34,289 nucleotides of DNA from DAOVRL01 sp023128595 (GCA_030628155.1 DAOVRL010000025.1:1-34289); one strand, 5' to 3'. Shown: positions 1 to 7,640, counted from the stretch's first letter. Notes: generated by a model not told the origin, from the sequence alone. Translations and numbers: made by a program.

Positions 1-738
1 CGAGAGTATATCCTTGAGTTTATCAAACACGCCGTACAGTTTGTCAAATTCTGTCAGCCTTATGGCAATTTCGCTTATCTCCATCGTATCCATTCTCAGG
101 ATTTCAGTGGCATCATCCATGTGGATATATCCATCTCTGCCCCCGGGACCTGTAACGCTTTCAAGTATCCCCCCGACCCGAAATTGTTTCCCATTAACAG
201 AGCCGTCCCTATTAGTCGCAATGACAACAACTGTGTCGCCAACCTTGACTTGCATTCCCTTTGCAAGGAGCTCAGGCACAAGGATTTCCCCTGTTCGTAT
301 GGTTTTTTCCCCTTCTTTTATCCTTGAGAGGAACAGTGGGACAGTCTTGACTTCATCCTCGGGATAAACGCCGTTGAGTCTTACGTTGGTTGTTTCAAGA
401 AAGTTGCTGAACATGCCGCCGAATTTTATTCTCTTTGAATATGCCTCTATGCCGGGAGTCTCATTTATTGCCTTCTCGACTTTTTCGAGGGCGTTCGGAC
501 CCAAGTTCAATGTAAGGGGCAGGCTATCTATGGACGCCACATAACCCTTTTTGTGTATCTGGATATGCCCGAGAAATGAGTCTGTTATCTGCCCAATCAT
601 CATATTCTTAAATGATCCTGACGCCGAAATAAACACTAATACAAACACAACTCCTATGGCGACCAGTGAAGCTGTAAGCAGTGTTCTTCTCTTGTATCTC
701 ATTAGGTTTCTTACGGCGATCTTAAATATATTTAACAT
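1..738 (-). CDS. ABC transporter permease, MacB/LolC-type (partial)
   Basis: The reading frame is open from an ATG at 738 down to the window edge (246 codons seen), so the C-terminus is missing. The protein starts MLNIFKIAVRNLMRYKRRTL, the usual cytosolic lead-in of LolC/MacB permeases. One hydrophobic membrane segment follows at about residues 20-42 (ASLVAIGVVFVLVFISAS). The rest of the visible part is soluble and matches the extracytoplasmic core (PCD) domain of this family, with PELLAKGMQVKVGDTV as a typical stretch. The FtsX-like three-helix C-terminal domain would lie beyond the window. The gene starts 6 nt after the ATPase gene, so the two form one transporter. LolC/MacB-type systems move lipoproteins or envelope substrates with ATP; which substrate is used here cannot be told. 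Confidence 0.88.
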   Translation of the reverse strand, partial: MLNIFKIAVRNLMRYKRRTLLTASLVAIGVVFVLVFISASGSFKNMMIGQITDSFLGHIQIHKKGYVASIDSLPLTLNLGPNALEKVEKAINETPGIEAYSKRIKFGGMFSNFLETTNVRLNGVYPEDEVKTVPLFLSRIKEGEKTIRTGEILVPELLAKGMQVKVGDTVVVIATNRDGSVNGKQFRVGGILESVTGPGGRDGYIHMDDATEILRMDTMEISEIAIRLTEFDKLYGVFDKLKDILS

Positions 739-744
739 GGCTCC

Positions 745-1428
745 TTAGGCCCTTCCATTAGTCAGTTGTCCGTCTTCGAGCGAATATACTATTTCAGCCT
801 CTCCGACGATTTTCTGGTCGTGGGTTGAAAAGATAAACGTTGTTCCAAGCTCATTCTTCATCTTTTTCATAATATCGATAACCATATATGCTGTTTTGTG
901 GTCGAGATTGGCTGTCGGCTCATCTGCTAAAACAAGCTTTGGATTCGTAACCAAGGCCCTTGCGACAGCCACCCTCTGCTTCTGGCCGCCTGATATCTGG
1001 TCGGGATACTTGTTCTTCTTTTCGGCCATTCCTACCGCTTCAAGGAGTTTGAGAATGCGTGTTTTCCTTTCAAGCGAAGGTGTGTTTTGCACCATAAGAA
1101 GGGGATAACCCACATTTTCATATACCGTAAGGACAGGAATGAGATTGAAATCCTGGAATATGAAGCCGATTTTCCTGCCCCTGAAAGCGGCAGCCATCCG
1201 CGTATTAAGACCTGAGACATCTGTGTCATCTACCATCAAGACGCCCGAAGTCGGCTTATCCAGACAACCAATGAGGTTTAAGAGAGTGGTCTTGCCGCTA
1301 CCAGATGGGCCAATGAAAGAAACAAAAGAGGCCGGTTCAATTTCAAAATTCAAATGCCTTAATGCCTCGACCTTCAGCTCTCCCTCTGCATACGCCTTTG
1401 ACAAGTTGTCTGCTGTTACCAAGCCCAT
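745..1428 (-). CDS. ABC transporter ATP-binding protein, LolD/MacB-type
   Basis: At 227 aa this has the normal length of a LolD/MacB-N ATPase. All nucleotide-binding motifs are intact: Walker A GPSGSGKT (residues 40-47), Q-loop in FQDFN (91-95), signature SGGQK (146-150), Walker B LVLADE (165-170) followed by PTANLD, and the switch histidine in STHD (H203). It powers the permease encoded immediately downstream. The start is 4 nt after the stop of a small secreted-peptide ORF, so all three are probably one transcript. Bases here are visibly more AT-rich than in the amino-acid genes that follow. The family call is secure; the substrate is unknown. Confidence 0.93.
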   Translation of the reverse strand: MGLVTADNLSKAYAEGELKVEALRHLNFEIEPASFVSFIGPSGSGKTTLLNLIGCLDKPTSGVLMVDDTDVSGLNTRMAAAFRGRKIGFIFQDFNLIPVLTVYENVGYPLLMVQNTPSLERKTRILKLLEAVGMAEKKNKYPDQISGGQKQRVAVARALVTNPKLVLADEPTANLDHKTAYMVIDIMKKMKNELGTTFIFSTHDQKIVGEAEIVYSLEDGQLTNGRA

Positions 1429-1432
1429 AGGC

Positions 1433-1666
1433 TTATCCCTTCAAAATCTCTGGCGAGTAATAAACGGTAAAATAAGCAGCACTCAGTTGGGATTTCCCAT
1501 ATAACTTTCTGTATCCTTGCCCAGCTACAGCGCCGCATCTCAATTCCGGGGCCGGGCCGCCTCGTGGTCCTGCGGCGGGGCCACCACGAGGAGCAAGGGC
1601 GTGTCCGCCCAGGGCCAGGACGGCCAGGACAATCAGAATCGCCGTTTTGTATCCCGTCTTCTTCAT
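1433..1666 (-). CDS. small secreted peptide or eroded lipoprotein-sorting gene
   Basis: This 77-codon ORF begins MKKTGYKTAILIVLAVLALG, a clear Sec signal peptide with a likely AxA site at GHALA (about residue 25). The remaining ~50 residues are Gly/Pro/Arg-rich with a duplicated unit (PRGGPA, GPRGGPAP), then a short tail ending YYSPEILKG. The repeated part is exactly where a GC-rich palindrome lies in the DNA. It ends 4 nt before the ABC ATPase start, so it is probably co-transcribed. Genes in this position in similar operons often encode LolA-like or other secreted partner proteins. One reading is that this is the N-terminal stub of such a gene, spoiled by the palindrome insertion. It may also be a real small peptide. 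No family was recognised, and the ribosome binding site (GGAAAA about 10 nt upstream) is weak. Confidence 0.45.
   Translation of the reverse strand: MKKTGYKTAILIVLAVLALGGHALAPRGGPAAGPRGGPAPELRCGAVAGQGYRKLYGKSQLSAAYFTVYYSPEILKG
1560..1591. repeat. GC-rich palindrome inside the small secreted ORF
   Basis: A 9-bp perfect inverted repeat CCTCGTGGT / ACCACGAGG (1560-1568 and 1583-1591) encloses a 14-nt GC-rich loop. It falls within the coding part of the 77-aa ORF and creates its Gly/Pro/Arg repeat. It stands out from the AT-rich sequence around it and looks like an inserted extragenic-palindrome-type element. Confidence 0.6.
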
Positions 1667-2004
1667 TTTTCAGCTTTTTTCCGTTAAACTCTGTTTTTGC
1701 TCCGATCCCACGTCCATTTTGGGACCCTTAGAAAAGGGTAGTGGCCAGTATCCTGGAAAGGTTACACCTGCGGGGAGGGTTTTCCCTCGAGAATGCCCCG
1801 TAAAATTTCGACATTCAATAACTCATCTATTACGTTTAGTATTCTGACTTTCCTTGCGTTATTGAGCTTATCCTCAACTATATCGCAGGTTCATACTGTC
1901 AAAATCCTGTCAATTTATCACGGACTACTTGGGAAAAGCGGGAAGACACTAAAGCACAAAGAAAACAACGAACAGTCGAACATTAAGGCTTTGTGACCTG
2001 GCGG
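1667..2004. other. gene-free stretch with three consecutive hairpins
   Basis: This is the leader between lysC and the ABC operon; no credible gene is present. Three short hairpins sit close together: ACCCTT-AGAA-AAGGGT (1724-1739), CCAG-TATC-CTGG (1745-1756), and a nested one in which CGGGG (1771-1775) can pair with CCCCG (1796-1800), with an alternative inner stem GAGGG-TTTT-CCCTC (1775-1788). They would lie in the 5' leader of the minus-strand ABC transcript. The rest is AT-rich, with no convincing promoter: a minus-strand TTGACA near 1900 has only a poorly spaced TATAGT. It could be a structured leader or an insertion-sequence remnant. No riboswitch class was recognised. Confidence 0.4.
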
Positions 2005-2505
2005 CTAACCTTTTGTGCGCTCCTGTGCGGGTTTGTCCAAGTCAAAGGCAAGACAAACGGCCTTAAGCGCATCTGTCGCCTGGTCCTCATCAACGGCACA
2101 ACTGATTCGAATTTCGCTGGTCGTAATCGAGTCGATATTCACCCTGGCTTGGGCCAGCGCACCGAACATCTTCTCGGCGACGCCGTAATGCGTTCGCATG
2201 CCCACGCCCACCACCGAAACCTCGGCAATATCGTCGCGGATAAAGACCCCCTCGCAATTCACCTCACCTCTGATCTCGTCAACAGCCTGTTTGGCCGCGT
2301 CCAGATCCGAAATCCCAATCATAAACGACAGGTTTGCCTTTTCGTCGCTGATCTCTGTTTGAATGATGTCGTTGACAACCACCTTGGCCTTTGCGAGGTG
2401 CGCGAACACCTTTGCCGCATTGCCCGGAACGTTGTCAACGCCGACCAGACCTATCTTTGCCATATCCTTCTGGACCGTCGCGCCTGTTACTACCACACCT
2501 TCCAT
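2005..2505 (-). CDS. lysC: predicted aspartokinase beta subunit from internal in-frame start
   Basis: Inside lysC, Met247 (ATG at 2505-2503) is preceded by a strong Shine-Dalgarno sequence GAGGAG (2517-2512 read on the minus strand) with 6 nt spacing. Translation from here would give a 166-aa product holding only the two ACT domains, beginning MEGVVVTGATVQKDMAKIGL. Bacillus subtilis aspartokinase II and Corynebacterium aspartokinase are known alpha2beta2 enzymes whose beta subunit is made from exactly such an internal start, at nearly the same residue. The start site is seen in the sequence; that it is used is inferred from the family. Confidence 0.55.
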   Translation of the reverse strand: MEGVVVTGATVQKDMAKIGLVGVDNVPGNAAKVFAHLAKAKVVVNDIIQTEISDEKANLSFMIGISDLDAAKQAVDEIRGEVNCEGVFIRDDIAEVSVVGVGMRTHYGVAEKMFGALAQARVNIDSITTSEIRISCAVDEDQATDALKAVCLAFDLDKPAQERTKG

Positions 2506-3243
2506 TTCTGACTCCTCGGAGGTAATTATCGTCCCTACATTTTCGTTGGCACTGTTTCTGACGTGAATCTTGACGTTATATCTCTTGCCGAATCCGACTG
2601 CTCGAATGTGCATAACACTGGCCCCGAGACTCGCCATTTCGAGCATCTCATCGTAGCATATCTGGTCCATCTTCACCGCATCCTCGAATATCCGCGGGTC
2701 CGTTGTATAAATTCCGTCAACGTCGGTATAAATCTCGCACTGTTCGGCCTCCAGGGCCGCCGCGAGCGCAACCGCCGTGGTGTCGGATCCGCCCCTGCCC
2801 AGGGTGGTTATGTTCTCCTGCTCATCTATGCCCTGGAAGCCCGCCACGATAACGATTTTGCCGCTCTCCAGTTGGCTGTGAATTCGTTTTGCGTCGATAC
2901 TCTTTATCTGCGCCCTTGTGAAGGCCCCGTCGGTTATCATGCGGATCTGCCCGCCTGTAAAGCTGATGGCATCGTAGCCCATCGCGTCCAGAGCCATGGC
3001 GAAAAGTGAGACCGATTGCTGCTCCCCGGTGCTGATCAGTTGATCCATCTCGCGTTTGGGCGGATTGGGATTCAGCTCCAGTGCGTCGGCAATAAGCCGG
3101 TCGGTCTGCTTGCCGCGAGCCGAAGCCACCACTACGACCCCATAGCCGTTCTCAACCGTCTTGATTACTCGCTTGGCGGCGCTGCGAATCTTCTGGGCAT
3201 TCGCAAGGCTCGTACCACCGAACTTCTGCACAATTATCGCCAT
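2005..3243 (-). CDS. lysC: aspartate kinase
   Basis: This 412-aa enzyme phosphorylates L-aspartate, the first step to lysine, threonine and methionine. It opens MAIIVQKFGGTSLANAQKIR, the KFGGTS nucleotide/aspartate site of the amino-acid kinase fold. TTLGRGGSDTTAVALAAAL and EIYTDVDGIYTTDPRI are further family hallmarks, so the catalytic domain covers about residues 1-245. Two C-terminal ACT domains (about 260-400) would bind lysine and/or threonine for feedback inhibition. Length matches the monofunctional Bacillus/Corynebacterium type. It is the last gene of the hom / kinase-like / lysC cluster and starts 68 nt after the previous gene. An internal start at codon 247 (separate entry) suggests alpha and beta subunits from one gene. 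Confidence 0.95.
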   Translation of the reverse strand: MAIIVQKFGGTSLANAQKIRSAAKRVIKTVENGYGVVVVASARGKQTDRLIADALELNPNPPKREMDQLISTGEQQSVSLFAMALDAMGYDAISFTGGQIRMITDGAFTRAQIKSIDAKRIHSQLESGKIVIVAGFQGIDEQENITTLGRGGSDTTAVALAAALEAEQCEIYTDVDGIYTTDPRIFEDAVKMDQICYDEMLEMASLGASVMHIRAVGFGKRYNVKIHVRNSANENVGTIITSEESEMEGVVVTGATVQKDMAKIGLVGVDNVPGNAAKVFAHLAKAKVVVNDIIQTEISDEKANLSFMIGISDLDAAKQAVDEIRGEVNCEGVFIRDDIAEVSVVGVGMRTHYGVAEKMFGALAQARVNIDSITTSEIRISCAVDEDQATDALKAVCLAFDLDKPAQERTKG

Positions 3244-3311
3244 AGTCGTAAACCTGCCGGAAACTTCAGTTTTGCCCTTTTAACCCAATTCGGCTCCGCC
3301 GGTCAACCCCC

Positions 3312-4499
3312 TTAGCTTTTCAGGAAATATTCCATCAGCTCGAATCCGTTTTCTATCCTGAATCCCGAGTGAGCGGCGTTGGTCTCGCCGAACGTCTTGT
3401 GCAAAATCCCCTTGATATCGCTGCCTGCCATCGCAAAGGGAACCGGCCCGCCCGAATGGGCGCACGTCCGCACCGGGGTCAGATGATCGGGCATAACGAG
3501 TATGCGCCAGCTCTCGCACTTCTCCAGGGCCTCGAGCACCGGCCCGACAACGTATTTATCAATCTGCTCGATCGCCGTCTTCTTCATCTCGACGCTGCCG
3601 TTGTGCGATGCTTCGTCCGGCGCCTCTATGTGCACAAAGACGATGTCGTATTTCTTGAGGGCCTTTATCGCAGCGCTGCCTTTGCCCTGATAGTTCGTAT
3701 CGACGAATCCCGTTGCCCCCGGCACATTTATGAGGTCAAAGCCTATCAGCTTTGCCAGTCCTTTAACCAGATCAACGGCCGTTATGGCGACGCCGGCGAT
3801 CCCAAATCGCTTCTCGAAGCGCTCCATCTGCGCCCGCTTGCCCTGTCCCCAGAGCCAGATCGAGCCGACCTGATTTTCGCCTAAGTCCTTTCTGATCCTG
3901 TTGATATCGTGATTCGCAAAGAGCTGCTGCGAGCGGGCCATCAAATCGATAAGGACCTCGGCGCCTTTCCCTCGCGGCAGAATCTTCTCCACCGCCGTCC
4001 CAATGTGGTCGTGCGGCGGATAGGTCTGAACGTCGAATTCGGCGCCTTTGAAGACCAGCAAATGCCTGTAGCTTACACCGGCATGGAAACGCATTTTTTC
4101 GTTGCCGAGCTGCTCATCCAGCTCTTTTATTAATTTGCCGGCCTCTTCAGTCGAGATATGTCCGCCACTGTGGTCTTCCATCTTGCCGTCGGCAATCGTG
4201 ACCAAGTTGCACCTGAAGACCCAGTCGTCCAATGACAGCTTGATATTGCGCGCCGCCGCCTCAATCGGCGCCCGGCCCGAATAATAACGGTGAGGGTCAT
4301 ATCCAAGCAGGCTCATTTGGGCCACATCGCTGCCCGGCTCCATATCCGCGGGGACCGTTCGCACAAGGCCCTGTCTGCCCTCGGCGCTGATCCTGTCCAT
4401 ATTCGGTGTGTGGGCGGTCTCGAGAATTGTCTTACCCTCGAGCTCTTCGAGAGGCTCGTCCGCCGCACCGTCCGGGATTATTATCGCGTACTTGGTCAT
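3312..4499 (-). CDS. phosphoglycerate-mutase-like protein, proposed homoserine kinase
   Basis: This 395-aa protein belongs to the alkaline-phosphatase superfamily, in the archaeal-type cofactor-independent phosphoglycerate mutase (ApgM) group. The metal-site start IIIPDGAADEP has D10. PGSDVAQMSLLGYDP contains the likely nucleophile Ser57. HIEAPDEASHNG and MPDHLTPVRTCAHSGGPVPF supply the remaining metal ligands. The gene overlaps the hom stop by one base (TGATG) and precedes lysC. An ApgM-like subfamily found in such threonine operons is described as a proposed homoserine kinase, replacing ThrB. I favour that role over glycolytic mutase because of the translational coupling to hom. A TTG one codon earlier is possible but less likely than the ATG. 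Activity cannot be settled from sequence alone. Confidence 0.85.
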   Translation of the reverse strand: MTKYAIIIPDGAADEPLEELEGKTILETAHTPNMDRISAEGRQGLVRTVPADMEPGSDVAQMSLLGYDPHRYYSGRAPIEAAARNIKLSLDDWVFRCNLVTIADGKMEDHSGGHISTEEAGKLIKELDEQLGNEKMRFHAGVSYRHLLVFKGAEFDVQTYPPHDHIGTAVEKILPRGKGAEVLIDLMARSQQLFANHDINRIRKDLGENQVGSIWLWGQGKRAQMERFEKRFGIAGVAITAVDLVKGLAKLIGFDLINVPGATGFVDTNYQGKGSAAIKALKKYDIVFVHIEAPDEASHNGSVEMKKTAIEQIDKYVVGPVLEALEKCESWRILVMPDHLTPVRTCAHSGGPVPFAMAGSDIKGILHKTFGETNAAHSGFRIENGFELMEYFLKS

Positions 4500-5821
4500 C
4501 AATCCTTGTCTTCCGGAATATCGACAATTCTTATGCAGACCGGCTTGCCGCTGAATACGTCGAGTCTTTCCAGGTCGTTCAACGCCGCCGTCATATTTTT
4601 CTGCTGCGTGGTATGCGTCGTGATTACTACGGGGACGGTGTTGTCGGGCCCCCTCCCTTCGTGCTGCAATGCCCCGGATATACTGATCTGGTGGTCGCCG
4701 AGCACCTTGCCGTAGCTCGCCACCACTCCGGGCTGGTCCTTCGCCATCACCTTGATATAGAACCTGCTCTCAATCTCATCTATCTTTTCGATCAACGGCT
4801 CAACTTCAGCCCTGGGCTTGAGGTTAAGATGCCGAAAAGTCGTAACCGAATTACCGAGCGCAACATCCATAATATCGGCCACAACGGCGCTGGCGGTCGG
4901 CATCATCCCCGCCCCTCGTCCGTAAAACATCACCTGGCCCACCGCGCTGCCGAATATACTCACAGCGTTAAACGGCCCGTCCACGCGGGCAAGGGCGCTG
5001 TCCTTGGCAATAAACGAGGGATGCACCCGCAGCGAGACCCTATTGTGCTCGTGCCTCTGCCCGATTGCCAGGAGCTTCAGGCAGTAACCCATCTCCCCGC
5101 CGTAGCGAATATCGTCTTTCGAAATTGAGTCGATCCCCTCGACAAATATGTCTTCAAGGGCGATTTCGTATCCGAAGGCGATAGAGGCAAGTATCGCCAG
5201 CTTGTGCGCGCTGTCAAGGCCGTTGATATCGAGCGTGGGATCCGCCTCGGCGTAACCCTTCTGCTGTGCCGCGGCCAGCGCTGCTGCGAAATCCTCGTTC
5301 TCGGCCGTCATATTCGAGAGGATGTAGTTGCACGTCCCGTTTACGATGCCGTACATTGCCGTAATGCTGTTTGCCGTCAATCCGGCTCGAATCGCCGAGA
5401 CAATCGGTATTCCACCCGCACAGCTCGCCTCGAACGCTATGCAGCGGTCGTTCTTACGGGCCGCCCGGTAGAGTTCGTTGCCGTGCTCGGCCAACAGCGC
5501 CTTATTGGCCGTAACCACATTCTTGCCCGCCTCGAGCATCTTGAGCTGAACTTGCCTGGCTGCGTCCGTCCCGCCGACCATCTCGACGCCGATTTCGATA
5601 GTCTCATCGGCCAGCAGTCTGTCCAAATCATCGGTAAGGATGCCCGCAGGCAACTTAACCAAACGCGCCGACTTCGTGTCGATATCGACAACGCACGCAA
5701 GCTCCAACCGGATACCCGTCTTGGCGGCTATCCGGTCGCCGTCTTCCAATATCAGCTTCGCCACGCCCGTACCGACCGTGCCAAAACCCACAAGCCCGAC
5801 TTTTACAATTCTCTCAGCCAT
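4499..5821 (-). CDS. hom: homoserine dehydrogenase
   Basis: The 440-aa protein reduces aspartate semialdehyde to homoserine with NAD(P)H. The N-terminal Rossmann motif is GFGTVG (residues 12-17). NVVTANKALLAEHG, GIVNGTCNYILSNM and EADPTLDINGLDSAHKLAIL are the standard catalytic and substrate-binding segments, including the conserved Asp/Lys pair in the last one. A C-terminal ACT domain (about 350-430, RFYIKVMAKDQPGVVASYGK) implies feedback control, usually by threonine. Length is typical for the monofunctional enzyme. It leads the minus-strand cluster hom / proposed homoserine kinase / lysC and its stop overlaps the next start. No thrC is in the window. Confidence 0.96.
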   Translation of the reverse strand: MAERIVKVGLVGFGTVGTGVAKLILEDGDRIAAKTGIRLELACVVDIDTKSARLVKLPAGILTDDLDRLLADETIEIGVEMVGGTDAARQVQLKMLEAGKNVVTANKALLAEHGNELYRAARKNDRCIAFEASCAGGIPIVSAIRAGLTANSITAMYGIVNGTCNYILSNMTAENEDFAAALAAAQQKGYAEADPTLDINGLDSAHKLAILASIAFGYEIALEDIFVEGIDSISKDDIRYGGEMGYCLKLLAIGQRHEHNRVSLRVHPSFIAKDSALARVDGPFNAVSIFGSAVGQVMFYGRGAGMMPTASAVVADIMDVALGNSVTTFRHLNLKPRAEVEPLIEKIDEIESRFYIKVMAKDQPGVVASYGKVLGDHQISISGALQHEGRGPDNTVPVVITTHTTQQKNMTAALNDLERLDVFSGKPVCIRIVDIPEDKD

Positions 5822-5869
5822 AGCAACTTCTCACGTTCCGAACCGTCTATCTCATCGTACAAAGCCCGT

Positions 5870-5898
5870 AAGCTACCAGCTACAAATTAGATAGTCAA
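5870..5898 (-). promoter_or_regulatory. candidate promoter for the hom cluster
   Basis: On the minus strand TTGACT (5898-5893) and TAGCTT (5875-5870) are spaced by 17 nt, about 50 nt before the hom start codon. The -35 box is good and the -10 box weak, so this is only a candidate. Confidence 0.35.
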
Positions 5899-6211
5899 TG
5901 GCCAAAAACCAATAATGTTGTGATCCTGACCCATCGGGAATCAATCATCAAATCTCAATCACTATGAGCCGACGGAATAATCGGCATATTCTCCCGGTAT
6001 CTGCAATTTTACACAGGCACCGCCTTTGAAAAACGACACACCGCTGCGGTTATCGGCGGATGGAATTCCCAGACTTGCCCGCAGATTTTGTGTATTGCTG
6101 TGAGAAAGTCGATATTGACAATATCCATTCGGCGAATTATGCTTTCATCCGGCTTGAAAAGCCGTATAATCTGCTGTCAGTGACTAATGGTTGGATTTTC
6201 TCAAATATGAG
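5899..6211. other. gene-free stretch upstream of the inverted-repeat element
   Basis: This is the divergent spacer between the hom cluster and the TRAP cluster. Reading frames here are short, AT-rich and without a ribosome binding site or recognisable motif, so I see no gene. No clear operator or terminator was found. The right end of the spacer is occupied by the inverted-repeat element. Confidence 0.5.
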
Positions 6212-6377
6212 TTCTGCAAAATTGCAGGTTAGGCCTATATTGTTGAAGAATTGCTTTTTTATGATTTTCTTCAATAATTACCTAACCATTTATGGCACAA
6301 TACATTGCCGTTAAAAAGAAGAAATCAAGAAACGATTTTTTCTTTTCTAAGTAGGCCTAACCTGTAATTTTGCAGAA
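6212..6377. mobile_element. 166-bp element with 26-bp terminal inverted repeats (MITE-like)
   Basis: The outer 26 bp at 6212-6237 and 6352-6377 are inverted copies with 25 of 26 positions matching; each arm begins TTCTGCAAAATT from its outside end and finishes with the palindrome TAGGCCTA. The inside is very AT-rich with no coding capacity. It holds an 8-bp inverted pair (TTGAAGAA at 6243-6250, TTCTTCAA at 6267-6274) and a 13-bp near-perfect hairpin (6314-6326 with 6334-6346). Size, paired ends and lack of an ORF fit a miniature inverted-repeat element. No target-site duplication could be made out next to the arms. It ends 33 bp before the lipoprotein gene of the TRAP cluster and so occupies its promoter region; a cis-regulatory structure is the alternative. 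Confidence 0.6.
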
Positions 6378-6410
6378 GCCTTTTTTCCCAAACAAGTAAG
6401 GAGACGAATA

Positions 6411-7640
6411 ATGAGACGCGTAATACTAATGATTATTGTCGCAAGCATCGCCGTGACGGCGGGCTGCAAGCAGGAGGAAACAAAAATGGATGTGGGGACT
6501 TTTGCCGACGACCTGGCGTTTCTCAAGAAACATACGGACGTGATCCTTCTATCGGACTCCTCCGGCAGCAGCCAACTGGCCGTTGTGCCGAAGATGCAGG
6601 GACGCATTATGACCAGTAGTGCCGGCGGAATGACGGGCCTGAGCTTCGGCTGGATCAACCGCGAGCTGATAGCCTCCGGCGAGATTGCCGAGCACATCAA
6701 CGTATTCGGCGGCGAGGACCGATTCTGGATCGGACCCGAGGGCGGACAGTTCTCCATATTCTTCAAAAAGGGCGCCGAATTCGTTCTCAAAGACTGGTTC
6801 ACCCCGGCGCCAATTGACACCGAGCCTTTCGAGCTCGTTTCAAAATTGAGCAACAGCGCCGTCTTCAAAAAGGACATGCAGCTTGAGAACTACTCCGAGA
6901 CGACTTTCAACCTGCGAGTGGACCGCGAAATCAAGGTCCTCGAGCAGGGCGAGGCCGTCGAGAAATTGGGAGTTACCCCCGCAAAAACGGTCAAAATTGT
7001 CGCGTTTGAATCCAACAATAAAATGACCAATACGGGCGAAAAGGCCTGGGAAAAGGAGACCGGCCTGCTCTCTATCTGGATCCTCGGGATGTTCAATCCC
7101 TCGCCTGCAACGACGGTCGTCGTGCCGTTTAACCCCGGCCCGCCCGAGGTGTTTGGCCCCATCGTCAATGATGCCTATTTCGGAAAGGTCCCCGCAGAGC
7201 GGCTGGTTGTTAAGGAAAACGTTATGTTCTTCAGTGGCGACGGGCAATACCGCAGCAAGATCGGGCTTACCCCCCAGAGAGCCAAGCCCATCTGCGGCAG
7301 TTACGATGCCGCCAACAAGGTCCTCACCATCGTCCAGTACAACAAACCTGTCGGCGTGGTTGACTACATAAACTCGATGTGGGAGCTTCAAAAGGAACCT
7401 TACAAGGGCGACGTCGTGAATTCCTACAACGACGGTCCTTCCGAGCCCGGCGCCAAGCCGCTCGGGCCGTTCTACGAGCTCGAAACATCCTCCCCGGCCG
7501 CTGCACTAAAGCCAGGCGACGCCATCTCCCATACCCATCGCACTTTCCACCTGCGTGGCGCCGAGGCCGACCTTGACCCGATAGCAAAGGCAACCCTGGG
7601 AGTTTCCATCGCCGAGATAAAGGCGGCACTGCCAAAATAG
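6411..7640 (+). CDS. lipoprotein of a mutarotase-like family (DUF6786-like)
   Basis: A 409-aa predicted lipoprotein: MRRVILMIIVASIAVTAGCK gives a signal peptide with the lipobox cysteine at C19. The start is fixed by an AAGGAGA ribosome binding site 6-8 nt upstream. The mature protein has a beta-rich pattern with motifs such as MTSSAGGMTGLSFGWINREL, NVFGGEDRFWIGPEGGQFSI and PFNPGPPEVFGPIVNDAYFG. These resemble a family I remember as DUF6786, thought to have a galactose-mutarotase-like fold; the link is from memory and the function is not established. The C-terminus contains SHTHRTFHLRG, a possible His cluster. It is followed 89 nt later by TRAP transporter genes on the same strand, so it may process or bind the transported compound outside the cytoplasm. 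Confidence 0.7.
   Translation: MRRVILMIIVASIAVTAGCKQEETKMDVGTFADDLAFLKKHTDVILLSDSSGSSQLAVVPKMQGRIMTSSAGGMTGLSFGWINRELIASGEIAEHINVFGGEDRFWIGPEGGQFSIFFKKGAEFVLKDWFTPAPIDTEPFELVSKLSNSAVFKKDMQLENYSETTFNLRVDREIKVLEQGEAVEKLGVTPAKTVKIVAFESNNKMTNTGEKAWEKETGLLSIWILGMFNPSPATTVVVPFNPGPPEVFGPIVNDAYFGKVPAERLVVKENVMFFSGDGQYRSKIGLTPQRAKPICGSYDAANKVLTIVQYNKPVGVVDYINSMWELQKEPYKGDVVNSYNDGPSEPGAKPLGPFYELETSSPAAALKPGDAISHTHRTFHLRGAEADLDPIAKATLGVSIAEIKAALPK

Noticed and set aside
4406..5128. 240-codon open frame on the plus strand
   Set aside because: Antisense across the hom and phosphoglycerate-mutase-like genes; no motif and no ribosome binding site.
6060..6314. 84-codon open frame in the spacer before the TRAP cluster
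   Set aside because: It runs into the inverted-repeat element, has no ribosome binding site and low-complexity, Phe/Ile-rich translation.
6200..6390. Target-site duplication flanking the inverted-repeat element
   Set aside because: Bases directly outside the two arms do not match beyond chance.
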